Position numbers and translations under genes: made by a program
In this document: piece by piece, positions 56,201 to 64,000 of the stretch
Position numbering within the stretch: the first letter of the stretch is position 1
Layout: every line of letters begins with the position of its first letter
The notes under the pieces: generated by a model
What the model was told of the DNA's origin: nothing
The model's database searches: none
Seen by the model: the letters and a program-made list of their open reading frames with translations, nothing else
Assembly (NCBI RefSeq): GCF_041734735.1
Contig: NC_134876.1
Coordinates: forward strand, 23,678,752-23,742,751
DNA length: 64,000 nt
DNA from: Babylonia areolata
Lineage: Eukaryota > Mollusca > Gastropoda > Neogastropoda > Buccinidae
Direction of reading: 5' to 3'

Positions 56201-59200
56201 TGCCTGCTTGTCTGTGTGTGTGTGTGTGTAAAAGTGGTCAGTGCCTGCTTGTCTGTCTGTGTATGTGTAAAAGTGGTCAGTGCCTGCTTGTCTGTCTGTG
56301 TATGTGTAAAGGTGGTCAGTGCCTGCTTGTCTGTCTGTGTGTGTAAAAGTGGTCAGTGCCTGCTTGTCTGTCTGTGTGTGTGTAAAAGTGGTCAGTGCCT
56401 GCTTGTCTGTCTGTGTGTGTGTAAAAGTGGTCAGTGCCTGCTTGTCTGTCAGTGTGGTAGGAGGAGGGACAGTGAGCAGAGATGCCAACTGTTGCGATTT
56501 CGCCATATTTTGTTATGCTCGATCGCAGTTTGTTTCAACGTTATGCCAGCATCAAAATTGTTCCTGTCATGACATTACCAAGACTACTCTAGACTTACCG
56601 ATCACGAGGCCAGGGCAGTCACTACTAATCTTGGTCTCACGTAATGATGCTCAGCTAATTGCGTGTGTGTTTACATTGGAACAGCATTGAGTGGACCAAT
56701 CATCTTATTCATGTGTCCAAACAAGAGAGAACGTGGCTGAATCAAGTTGTGTCTCAGTCAAACAGCATCTTTGCCGGTTTGCTGATGTGGCTTGGAGTCT
56801 CAGTGTTCCTTCCAAAATAAAAATGTTCCTTCCAAATTTCCTGATTGTTTATACAAACACTTGACAGGGGTTGGCATCTCTGAGTGTGTGTGTGCACATG
56901 TATAAAGGTGTGTGTGGGTACAGTCAGACAGTATAGAAAAGCTACATTTCAAAAGAGAGACTGTGTTTATAGAGAATTGCCTGCGAAAATTGTCGGACAG
57001 ATTTAAAAAGAGTCTCTTTCAGTTTTTCTTATGTGTAGGTTGCACAAGTTCTCTGACACAGTGATTGATTATTGATTAGTTTGATTGGTTTCCAAACACA
57101 CATTGATAACATTCATAAGAGCCCGTAAGATTACTGGCATACGGACTCACACCATTTCTGCTTTCACTGCAAGATATCGACATACTGATCTGCAGTTCTG
57201 AACCACTTGTTGTTTCCTTGTAATGGTAAAACTGGCAGGGAACAAGCTGGTCTTGCTTTCACAACTTTGTTGCTGTCTTTCTTTAGGTGGTATGCTGTTT
57301 ACAACTCTGTCAGGGTGGTCAGGTCTGGATAGATAGATAGGCACTGTTTGGAAATGCCAGGTCTGACCAACTGACAGTATGTCAAATCAAGGACAAAGAG
57401 ACGAAAAAGAATGCCAGATCTGACCAAATGATAGTTCATCTAATCAAGTGCAGAAAGATGAAAAAAAAGCAACTTTGGTCTACTTAATTTATATTGTTTT
57501 AAATGGATATGTTTGCAAAGTATCTTTCACAATATTGAGCTAAATAGTTTCTAAAACGTAAAGTTATAGTACCATATAAAATTCAGATGCATTTTTTCCA
57601 AAGCTTCCCCAACCAGATGGCTGGTTTTTGGCAGGCAAATCTCAGTTTGAATAGTATAAGTGCCCGTACACAGTTTCATGATTTGGTGAAATAAGGTTTC
57701 TGTCTGCAGGCGTTTATCTTCCATTTGATTTATTGCTTAGTCACCAGTTTTATGTTATGTGTATATTGAGCTGAAGTCTGTTTCTATACATGTTTGTGTC
57801 TGACAGTAGGCATACAGGTAGATTCAAATCACCACAGCTGGAGCTTGAGGTTTGACCAGCTGCTGGTGTGATTGACAAGTGTAGAAAGTGGAGATGGTTT
57901 TGCTGCGTCTGTGTTGATGTGTGTTTAAAATGTGTTTGTCTGTGTGCATGTTTATATCTCTTGATTGTTTATATGCAATTGTTCAGTGGTTTGGTGTTTA
58001 CCCCTGAGCTTGTAGTCATCACTGTTTTGACAGTTGTGACTTTTGCTATGATGATCATTGTGACTCTTTTCCTTTGTTTGTGGGCTGCAACTGACATGTT
58101 CATTTGTACATGTACACGAGTGGGCTTTTACGTATATCACCGGTTTACCTCACCATGTAGGCAGCCATACTCCATTTTGGGGGGTATTGTGACTGAGTTC
58201 CTCACTCTGTGTGGCTTTGCTCCTGCTGGCACAGAGCTTGGGACTGCTGATCAACCTGATGGAGCACAGCGCGTCCAGCCGGCAGTACCTGGTGGACAGC
58301 AGGCTGATGGTCCAGACCTCAGAGCACCAGGACCCTGTGGAGAAGGGGGCCGTGGAGACGCTGGTGCAGGTACACACACACTCTCGTCTATCTTTTCTGT
58401 CTGTCTGTCTGTCTCTTTAGTTTTCCCCTTTACGCTGGTTCAGGTACACGACCACTCTTTTCATCTCTTCTGTCTCTCTCTCTCTCTCTCTCTTTAGTTT
58501 TCCCCTTTACGCTGGTTCAGGTACGCATCCACTTTTTTCATTTCTTCTGTCTCTCTCTTTAGTTTTCCCCTTTATGCTGGTTCAGGTACGCATCCACTTT
58601 TTTCATTTTTTCTGTCTCTCTCTTTAGTTTTCCCCTTTATGCTGGTTCAGGTACGCATCCACTTTTTTCATTTCTCCTGTCTGTCTCTCTCTTTAGTTTT
58701 TCCCTTTACGCTGGTTCAGGTACGCATCCACTTTTTTCATTTCTCCTGTCTGTCTCTCTCTTTAGTTTTTCCCTTTACGCTGGTTCAGGTACGCATCCAC
58801 TCTTTTCATCTCTTCTGTCTCTCTCTCTCTTTGGTCTTCCCTTTACATTAGTTCAGGTACACATGCACTCTTTATCTCATCTCTCTCTATCTCTCTCTCT
58901 CCTCTCTCCCTCTCTCTCTCTCCTCTCTCTCTCTCAGTCTCTCTCTATCCCTCTCTCTGTTTTCCCTTTATATGTGTGTTCAGTCATGTGTCCAGAACCC
59001 CCCTCTTTTTATTTGTATATGTGTTTAACTGCAGGTATGTGTCCAGATTTTTTAGTAACTGCAGGCATGTGTCCAGGTTTTTTTGTTGTTGTTACAGCAG
59101 GTCCAGACATTTTCTCTCTCTCCCTCTCTCTCTCTTTATTAATTTATTGTAATTATAGGCATATGTCCAGAATGAGTCTTTTTAACCGAGCCTATGAAAT

Positions 59201-62200
59201 TACCACAGCTTTTATCTCTTTATTTTTTTATATACTTTTGTGCACACAGGCATATCCCAGATTTATTTTCATTTATTTGTTTATTTATTATTTTATTATT
59301 ATTAAATTTTAAATTTTTATTGTATTTTATTTATTTATTTATTTATTTTTTGTTGTTGTTGTAAACTGAGCCTATGAAATTACCACAGCTGTTTGTCTCT
59401 CAGAGTGACTGTGGGGTAACTGTTCTCTCTCATTCGAAGAAGAATAGGTTAAAAAAAAAAAAGAAAAATCCCGAACTAGCCAACCAACAACAACAAAAAG
59501 AAACAAAGGCTGATAATGGATGTGTTTCTTACAAGCATGATTTCTTTATTTTATCAGTGGACATATATGAAATTTTGTTTTGGAGTGATCATTGCTGGGG
59601 AACCACTGGTATACATTTGCCTGCTCTGCAGTCTCCACCTCTGTACAGCAGTAACATATCAGTTAGAAGTTAAGTTTCTACAGTTGTTTGTTATTGGTGT
59701 GTTTTTTGTTGTGTGTTTTTTTTAGGTGATATTGCTACGTTTATCTGTAATTTATTACATTTATTCTTGAATCATTACAGCTAAAGAAAAAAAAAAGAAG
59801 AAGAAAGACAATATTGATGATTACAGTATCAAACGTCTCATTTGAGTCTCTAAAAAAAAAAATTACACCAATGGTTAAAACATGACATGAAGAAAGTTTT
59901 GTACAATATGCTGGTGTTTGCAGTATAAAGAAGTATCCTCATTTACAAACATTCAAATTGGAGTACACCACCCCCTGCCCCCACTCCCAACCCCCTCCTT
60001 TTTCAAAACAGCTGTTCCTGCAAAGAGAGACGGCCGCCCGCCAAATGGAAGAGGCCCCGGAGACTCCTTCCAAGGCTGATGACTCTGTCAACAAAAGCGG
60101 GGAGTGGCGGGAATCGGACTCGGGCATCGAGTGGATCGCCAGGTCCGCAGAGAAGGTGAAGGCCGCTGAGGAGGAGCAGCGTAAGGAGGCAGCGAAGGAG
60201 GGAGCGAAGGAAGGGGATGGTGACGGGGGCAGCAAGGAGAAGGGAGAAGAGAAGGGAGGCGAGGAGGCTGAGAAACCCATCGACGGTGCCAGCATTCTGG
60301 AGGATGAGGAAACCTTCACTAAAGGTACGGGTTTTGAACGTTGGTCTGTGGTGTGAGGGTGGGGGGTTGTTGGGTCAGAATTTTGACTGCTTGTGTGTAC
60401 AGTGTATGAGTGGTTGTGTGGTGTGTCACGTGTGTGTGTGAGTGTAGTGTGGAAGTGATGTGTGTGTGTAGTGTTGGAATGGCGTGTGTGTTTGTGTAGT
60501 GTGCGAGTGGTTGTGTGGTGTGAGTGGTATGTGTGATTCTAGTGTGTGAGTAGTATGTGTGTGAGTGGTTGTGTGGTGTGTGAGTGAGTGGTGTGTGTTT
60601 ATTTTTTTATTGAGTTTGTGTTGCAGTGGGTTGTTTTTTCACTGCACCAAATGCATGCTGCATGTGGGACCTTGGTTTATCATCTCGTCTGAATAACTTA
60701 ACACTCGATTTGATTTTCCAAAAAGAAAGGGCCAGACCGGGATTGATAGATAATCCTCTGTACCATTCTGCCTCCATTTTCTCTTTCAGCCTTGCATAAA
60801 GCTGGGAAGCACATGGAAAACAGCATTGTGGCCTCCTACGTTGGTCTTCTGCTGGGATGCCTTATCCAAGAAAAGAAGGTGAGCTTGTCAGAGACAGTTT
60901 TAAGTGTTTGTTTTATTTGTTGTTGTTGTTTTTGGTTTGTTTTTACCCCATTTGTGTGTCTGTTGTTGTCTTTCTGACAACTCTAAAAGTGTTTCCCTGT
61001 GTCTTTTACGTGTGCATATGGCAGAGAGAATGTGTATGTTTATAGTGCTATATTAATGATATTAAAAAAAAGTCGCTGCTCTGGGTGTGTGCATTTAGAA
61101 AAAGAAAAAGAGACAAAACTGTATGTTGCAGAAATGCCTGTGGCTTGACATAGTTGAACAGCCTGTTCCAGAAGTTGGCTGATGTGACATAGATGGCTTG
61201 TCCAAGATGATCGTGCAAAGTCAATATGAAATGGTTCTGTGCAAGGGGCATAACTCTTGGTTGACAGGAGCTTGAGGGGTGGGGGTCAGTATGTTTGTGA
61301 ATTCCCCTTCCTACCCACCACCCATCCCATCTTTGTTGTCTCTTTTTGTCATCATCAGATTTGAAATTGGTGAAACTTCAAGGATGCATTAGTGTGTGAA
61401 ATTTCTTTCTTTCTTTATTTCTTCTTATTGTTGTTTGAATTTCTTATTGAACTGTCTGAGAGTTGCTGGTGATTGACTTTTCAGGACTATGTGGAGACTG
61501 TGAGGAAGCATCTCCCTGAGGGCAGTTTTGACTCCATGATCAAGATCCTCAAGAAATTCCTGGGCTTCATGAATCTGACGGTCAGTTGCGTCACCATGTC
61601 CCTGCCTCCCTCTCCCTCTCCCTGTGCACCACAGGCACTCCTCTTTCAGCTGCTATGAATGTGATAGTGAAATTATCAATCTGCTGTTTTCTGCTGGTGG
61701 TTTTTGTTGGGTTCTTTGTTTTTTTTTTGTTTTTTTAATTCATTTTTTTAATTTTATTTAAAAAAAAAAAAATTTGGGGAGGGGGGGGGGGGGGGGGGGG
61801 CAGTGTAACAATTGCTCATGTTATTCAGATGTTACAAGCACTTTCAGAAAAAGAATAAAGAAAACGGTGTGATAGCCATGGATAGTATAATAAGATATGG
61901 ATGAACATTCACTGCTGAAAGTGACAGTGTGTTGGTTGTAAAAGCCAAAGACATAACACATGGATATTAAATGTCATTCAGAGGACTCAGTTTCTCCATA
62001 AGTCATGATATAGGCTACATCCCATCAACAGTTTCCTAAAGTAAATTTTGTGTGTGTGTGCGTTTACATGATGAATTGATTTCTACTTTTGACTTTTAAG
62101 TGATTTTAAGTTTAATTACACATACTTAACCGTGACCCACTAGTGCAGACTCCGGCAGGGGTCTGATTCCTGTCCTGTGCAAACTGCTATCCGCCTGTGT

Positions 62201-62446
62201 GGAGAAAATGAAAGTAGCTACGGCCGATAACCTCCCGAAGCAGGTTGCCTCCCCTTTGCATCCCTGACTAGCACCCTCTTTTCCGGCAGCGAAAATTTCC
62301 TATTTGTTAAGCATCCTAGTTGTGAAAAAGCATTGTTCCTTACAAATTCTGTGCATGTAAAAATTATTTTTCGTTTGCAGACTGCCATTGGGTCAACAGA
62401 CGCCAACTCCATTCAGCGAGTCATCGACACTCTGGAAGCCTGTTGA
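38607..62446 (+). CDS. WAPL: WAPL, cohesin-release factor (wings apart-like), 16 coding exons
   Basis: Coding exons: 38607-40694, 43366-43431, 44546-44728, 46068-46204, 47120-47231, 48692-48991, 50306-50417, 52317-52420, 52854-52930, 54280-54455, 55530-55645, 58235-58369, 60012-60324, 60790-60878, 61485-61580, 62381-62446. All introns are GT-AG and all phases agree, giving 1389 aa (human 1190). The N-terminal half is long, acidic and disordered, with an NLS-like PPKKRKKGP (282-290). The WAPL domain (about 780-1389) matches human throughout: [72 protein letters not shown]. The family binds PDS5 and cohesin, opens the SMC3-RAD21 gate and limits loop size. The start ATG (GCAGCCATGA) gives the [11 protein letters not shown] relative of human SRFGKTYSR. 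Confidence 0.97.
40951..42580 (-). mobile_element. 5'-truncated L2-like LINE in WAPL intron 1
   Basis: The reverse strand encodes 361 open codons (42580-41495) with RT motifs [79 protein letters not shown] and LHWLPV. A short indel near 41500 shifts frame, after which [31 protein letters not shown] and [13 protein letters not shown] complete the C-terminus. The 3'UTR contains a (CACG)n/(CA)n tract (41080-41178) and ends in ATAGCACACTATCC plus an (ATT)n tail near 40951-40972. The 5' part, including the endonuclease, is missing. Moderately recent, given the long open frame. Confidence 0.9.
41080..41178. repeat. (CACG)n and (CA)n microsatellite within the LINE 3'UTR
   Basis: CACACGCGCGCG is followed by about 15 GCAC repeats and a CA run. 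It interrupts the LINE 3'UTR and is a likely site of length variation. Confidence 0.9.
42797..43215. repeat. TG microsatellites in WAPL intron 1
   Basis: TG tracts at about 42799-42830, 42853-42902 and 43179-43212. All open frames across them are Cys-Val polymers. The real exon 2 begins at 43366. Confidence 0.9.
43432..46067 (+). other. WAPL introns 2 and 3, no extra gene
   Basis: A/T-rich intron DNA around exon 3 (44546-44728). It holds a tract of about 26 G's at 45172-45197, poly-A near 44443-44460 and TA near 44088-44100. Exon 2 must end with the donor GAG|GTTGGT at 43431, because using the nearby GTAAC would create a stop in exon 3. The donor is therefore weak (T at +3). Confidence 0.6.
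46272..46412. repeat. tandem duplication of a roughly 64-bp segment
   Basis: 'GATGCAAACATGCACAGAAA' plus AATCTGGAAAC occurs twice, preceded each time by GC(A/T)AGCACACACACA. The two-unit duplication lies in WAPL intron 4, just after exon 4. Confidence 0.85.
46690..46830 (-). mobile_element. SINE family D, reverse fragment
   Basis: Contains 'GCAAAGTGCCTTTCCTAAG' and 'GAGGCCTCGAAACCTGATC', the reverse of the segment at 31265-31370. WAPL intron 4. Confidence 0.6.
47762..47905 (-). mobile_element. SINE family A, reverse fragment
   Basis: Reverse body TTTGTTGTCTCATCTGAATG, then GACTAGACGCTC, then B-box-like GAGATTCAAACCC in reverse. Truncated and diverged. WAPL intron 5. Confidence 0.6.
47961..48495 (+). 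mobile_element. family E copy with a four-unit internal tandem array
   Basis: From 47961, 48040, 48112 and 48191 a unit of 72-79 bp repeats: CCTTGAACATT(A/G)TAACTC, a T run, then GTC(A/G)TCAGTAGG and, in all but the third unit, a (CT)TAGTAG(G/A)(A/T)GGTGTCCT-like end. The array then runs into 48250-48490, which matches 19290-19500 in reverse. The 19-kb copy has only one such segment, so the array is an expansion at one edge of this element. WAPL intron 5. Confidence 0.65.
49137..49223. repeat. (CA)n(TA)n(T)n compound repeat
   Basis: A CA run, then TA, then about 30 T's in WAPL intron 6, shortly after the exon that ends at 48991. Confidence 0.9.
49960..50110 (+). mobile_element. SINE 3' end with (CAATA)n tail
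   Basis: 'TACTGTCCCAAGGAAAGCAA' and GAATTGCATGCAG lead to CAATACAAAACAATAC and CAATGCAATGCAATACAATA, a pentanucleotide tail typical of the family A/LINE-partner ends here. The head is not recognisable. Confidence 0.5.
50460..50766. mobile_element. TTAA-ended MITE, 307 bp
   Basis: Left end TTAACTCTTTTGCCTCC, right end GGTGGTGAAAGAGTTAA; the first ten bases are perfect inverted repeats and the next few nearly so. No ORF. It begins 42 bp after WAPL exon 7 ends. Its termini match the left end of the MITE at 3016-3247. Confidence 0.7.
51645..52262. mobile_element. inverted SINE pair plus inverted family C copy
   Basis: 51645-51850 is a reverse family A copy ('GTTCTTTTATGTGCACCAAG', 'TTCAATCCTG' B box in reverse). 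51955-52100 is a forward family A body ('TTATTCAGATGACACTATAA', 'GAAGAACCCATGGCAAC'). 52100-52262 is an inverted family C copy (GAGGCCTGACTAAGC, CAGACATCTGCCTAGCAGA). Between them, 51890-51920 repeats in reverse the sequence at the left end of the 10.5-kb TIR element. The block ends 55 bp before WAPL exon 8. Confidence 0.6.
52430..52580. repeat. TG microsatellite right after WAPL exon 8
   Basis: An imperfect TG array starting about 10 bp into the intron, within reach of the donor GTGAGTG. Confidence 0.9.
53300..53590. repeat. CA and CCCACA-rich tract in WAPL intron 9
   Basis: CA runs (53311-53350) followed by a CACCCACATAC-rich stretch (53455-53575). Open frames in it are His/Thr/Pro polymers. 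Confidence 0.85.
53610..53970 (+). mobile_element. SINE family A copy interrupted by a family X copy
   Basis: 53610-53743 carries the 5' part of family A (B-box-like GGTTCGATTCCC, 'CAGACCTTGGGCGGTTGTC'). 53744-53893 is a family X copy almost identical to 32743-32905. From about 53893 the 3' part of family A resumes (GGCAACAAAAGGGTTGTC, then CAAATACACATAC). This is a nested insertion, or a template-switch chimera, in WAPL intron 9. Confidence 0.75.
54060..54245 (-). mobile_element. SINE family A, reverse fragment next to exon 10
   Basis: Reverse B box GGGGATTCAAACCC and body TTCCAGTCAAACCGGGGAG. It reaches to about 35 bp before WAPL exon 10 (54280), so it may supply part of the branch-point region. 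Confidence 0.6.
55530..55645 (+). CDS. WAPL: WAPL coding exon 11
   Basis: Encodes [18 protein letters not shown] and the following residues to QRFDLLVL, aligning with human TGEQDGLIGTALNCVL...QRFDIRVL. It ends CTCGTGCTG with donor GTCAGT. A 39-bp minisatellite begins at this donor and repeats it about 20 times. Confidence 0.95.
55646..56455 (+). repeat. minisatellite of about 20 units, each carrying a copy of the exon 11 splice donor
   Basis: The true donor region (CTG|GTCAGTGCC at 55646) is followed by about 20 units averaging 39 bp. Each unit has a TG-rich part, TAAA(A/G)GTG and then GTCAGTGCC (one unit has GTCAGAGCC, one has GTCATTGTC). Unit lengths vary with the TG content. Every unit thus places a GTG|GTCAGT donor-like site downstream of the real one. 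Open frames of 231-252 codons on either strand are repeat translations. Confidence 0.9.
56460..58070 (+). other. WAPL intron 11, remainder
   Basis: Mostly unique A/T-rich sequence; no transposon or gene recognised. A near-repeat, 'AAATGCCAGGTCTGACCAA' and GAATGCCAGATCTGACCAA, occurs about 55 bp apart near 57353-57426. Confidence 0.5.
58075..58190 (-). mobile_element. SINE-like family X, reverse fragment
   Basis: GTGGGCTGCAACTGACATG, 'CGAGTGGGCTTTTACGTAT' and GTAGGCAGCCATACTCC are the reverse of family X. It ends about 45 bp before WAPL exon 12. Confidence 0.7.
58235..58369 (+). CDS. WAPL: WAPL coding exon 12
   Basis: 45 codons, phase 0 at both ends: [19 protein letters not shown], then [19 protein letters not shown] and AVETLVQ, aligning with human [20 protein letters not shown]. 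It ends ACGCTGGTGCAG with donor GTACAC. The following array repeats this exon end and donor. Confidence 0.95.
58362..58862 (+). repeat. minisatellite of 7 units carrying exon 12 end, donor and a 3' splice-site-like motif
   Basis: Seven units of 65-77 bp follow exon 12. Each has a pyrimidine tract ending CTCTTTAG (the last unit has CTTTGG), then TTTTCCCCTTTACGCTGG and TTCAG, then GTACGC or GTACAC. Donor copies fall at 58444, 58521, 58586, 58651, 58720, 58789 and 58857. ACGCTGGTTCAG|GTAC differs from the true exon end ACGCTGGTGCAG|GTAC at one base. Most units present a 23-nt sequence bounded by AG and GT, a pseudo-microexon. Confidence 0.92.
58863..60011 (+). other. WAPL intron 12, remainder
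   Basis: TC-rich DNA, then several degenerate repeats of GCAGG(T/C)ATGTGTCCAG (59034-59170) and an exact 23-bp duplication (GAGCCTATGAAATTACC...) at 59188 and 59368, then ATTT-rich sequence. No gene. These look like further, older tandem duplications in the same intron. Confidence 0.6.
60630..60770 (-). mobile_element. SINE family A, reverse fragment
   Basis: 'GCATGCTGCATGTGGGACC', 'GGTTTATCATCTCGTCTGAA' and 'CCAGACCGGGATTGATAG' match the family A body in reverse. It ends just before WAPL exon 14 (60790). Confidence 0.6.
61779..61800. repeat. poly-G tract after poly-A
   Basis: An A run (61759-61771) followed by TTTGGGGA and about 20 G's in WAPL intron 15. Homopolymers of this length are prone to sequencing and assembly error. 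Confidence 0.85.
62381..62446 (+). CDS. WAPL: WAPL last coding exon
   Basis: Reads [21 protein letters not shown]-stop in two pieces: [10 protein letters not shown] and [11 protein letters not shown]. Human ends [20 protein letters not shown], so the C-terminus is conserved to the final Cys. TGA is at 62444-62446. It is followed at once by a TG repeat that belongs to the 3'UTR. Confidence 0.96.
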   Translation, partial: TAIGSTDANSIQRVIDTLEAC

Positions 62447-63830
62447 GATGTGTGTGTGTGTGTGTGTGCATGTGTGTGTATGTTTGAGTTTGAGTGTGCA
62501 TGTGTGTGTGTGTATGTTTTTATGTGTATGCATGTGTGCGCATGCATGTGTGCACCCAAGGCTGGCTGTACAGATTGTGTTGCAAGTGCAAGAGACATGA
62601 GAAGAGCGTAATGTGGAGGTGCTTGTTCACTCTCATGGGTGGGGAATGTTTCCTTTGCTGCTCTGTGTGTGCATGTGGGTGGGTGTCAGAGACATTGTGG
62701 CCTGTACATAAAGGAGAGTTACAATTTGATTGTCTGTGTCTCTGATCATTCTTACATTTGTCACCTGTCTGTGTAGAGCACTTGTATGAAATACAGATGT
62801 TTATGAAACAGAACATTTATCAGAGAAGACAGCTATCATCAGATCACGCGCACACACGTACACACACAATAAAAGTTGTGTTTGATAAATATATTTTTAG
62901 ATGGGGCTGTTTGTGTGTATGTGTGCGATTAGACACATCAAGTTTAGAGTGTATATGCTGATGAGCATGTAAACTTGATTTTCTCTTGTCTTAATTTGCG
63001 AAACGTTTATCATGATTTTATTCTGAATGCTGGGCTCTTTTGCTGCTTTATTTATCAAGCTATTTTTTGTGGGTTTTTTTTTCAAGTTGCAAATAGGTCC
63101 ATGAAGTCCCATATCTCTTCCTCCCCTCACCCCCCTTTTTTTTTTCTTTGACTGCGTGCTGGTTTCTTTGGTAGGGTGCTCGGAAGGGTGAGACAGGCTA
63201 TATCTTTCTGCCTATATGACATTGATATTCAGTCATTGCTTGCTTTTTTCATGAAAATGTTGAATGCAAATATTAAACTTCTTATCAAATCATGTTCAGT
63301 GTGTTGCTTCGATTCTACATTGTTTTGGACTGTTGAAACACTTTCACTCGATTGCCTTGTCAGCAGTGTACTGAATCCATTCATTGACTGACCCCCCTTG
63401 ATTACAGAGGATGGAAATGATGGGCTTTGTAAGTCATGAACAATTTCTACGTGCATTGATTGAAAGAATGACCTCTTTTTTTTTCTTTTTTTTTTAGATG
63501 AAAAACTTTTTTTTTTCACCGCCCAAATGATGAGAAATGTACATGAAATCATGCTGTCTATTTGCATACTTCTTGTTGAGTACTTCACCCTCTCATACAT
63601 TGATTGAGTTGATGATGATGATGGTGTCATTTAAGCCACAAGTGTATATATTCAAAATGTAGTGTGTGTATATATATATATATGTCAGAGTCCTCATCTT
63701 AATCACTGCCTTCTGAATGCCAGCAAATGGCATTCTGTGTTATACCTTGTTATAACATGTATTCCATATTAAAGCGCAAAGGGGTGCTGATAAAGTTTCT
63801 TAAAAAAAAAAAAAAAAAAAATTCAGTGAT
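62447..63830 (+). promoter_or_regulatory. WAPL: WAPL 3'UTR with polyadenylation signals
   Basis: AATAAA at 62868-62873 gives a short 3'UTR. ATTAAA at 63768-63773 lies about 30 bp before an A-rich stretch (63803-63820) and could end a longer form. The genomic A run makes oligo-dT priming artefacts possible. No ORF of interest. Confidence 0.5.
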
Positions 63831-64000
63831 CGATAAGGACCTTTATTGAGCAGCTAGCTATATGTATACATTTTCCCCCCAAATGATATTCTTGAATTTT
63901 GTAAAGATATGATTTAAAAGATGTGTTTGGTTGTCTGGGCTCCAGAATGTCGGTGTTTGTTTGAATATATCCAAGTTGTTGTTTGTCTCGTCTTTCACTC

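Noticed and set aside
55811-56572. Open frames of 231 and 252 codons rich in Cys/Val or Thr/His
   Set aside because: Repeat translations of the TG-rich donor minisatellite in WAPL intron 11.

Overview
The window is eukaryotic nuclear DNA, almost certainly from an animal with large introns. Two spliced host genes lie on the + strand among CA/TG, TCA and homopolymer tracts and many SINE, LINE and MITE copies. Both proteins are animal-type. The repeats (CR1/L2-like LINEs, tRNA-headed SINEs with (CAAAT)n, (CAATA)n or (CAAG)n tails, short TTAA-ended MITEs) fit a lophotrochozoan, most likely a gastropod mollusc. That placement is inference from repeat style; no species can be named.

Layout: 1-5.2 kb is intergenic, with microsatellites, a MITE and decayed LINE pieces. 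5.56-25.4 kb is an erlin gene (SPFH/prohibitin-family ER protein) in about 12 coding exons, one only 23 nt long. Its first intron holds a nearly full-length reverse-strand LINE with PHD finger, endonuclease and reverse transcriptase. 25.4-36.8 kb is intergenic or erlin 3'UTR and is packed with repeats, including a TIR element holding a tenfold 39-bp minisatellite, several SINEs and three LINE remnants. 36.85-37.0 kb looks like the WAPL promoter and an untranslated first exon. 38.6-62.45 kb is WAPL, the cohesin-release factor, in 16 coding exons with a 2.1-kb first coding exon. A 5'-truncated L2-like LINE sits in its first coding-region intron. 62.45-63.8 kb is the WAPL 3'UTR.

The two genes share a direction but not a pathway. 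Erlin forms ring complexes at the ER membrane and acts in ERAD of IP3 receptors and in sterol control. WAPL works with PDS5 to open the cohesin ring. They are neighbours, not an operon.

The most unusual feature is in WAPL. Introns 11 and 12, which are consecutive, each begin with a minisatellite whose unit carries a copy of the adjacent 5' splice site: about 20 units in intron 11 and 7 in intron 12. Each intron-12 unit also carries a pyrimidine tract and AG, so it forms an array of 23-nt pseudo-microexons. No CRISPR array, rRNA gene or convincing functional tRNA gene was seen.
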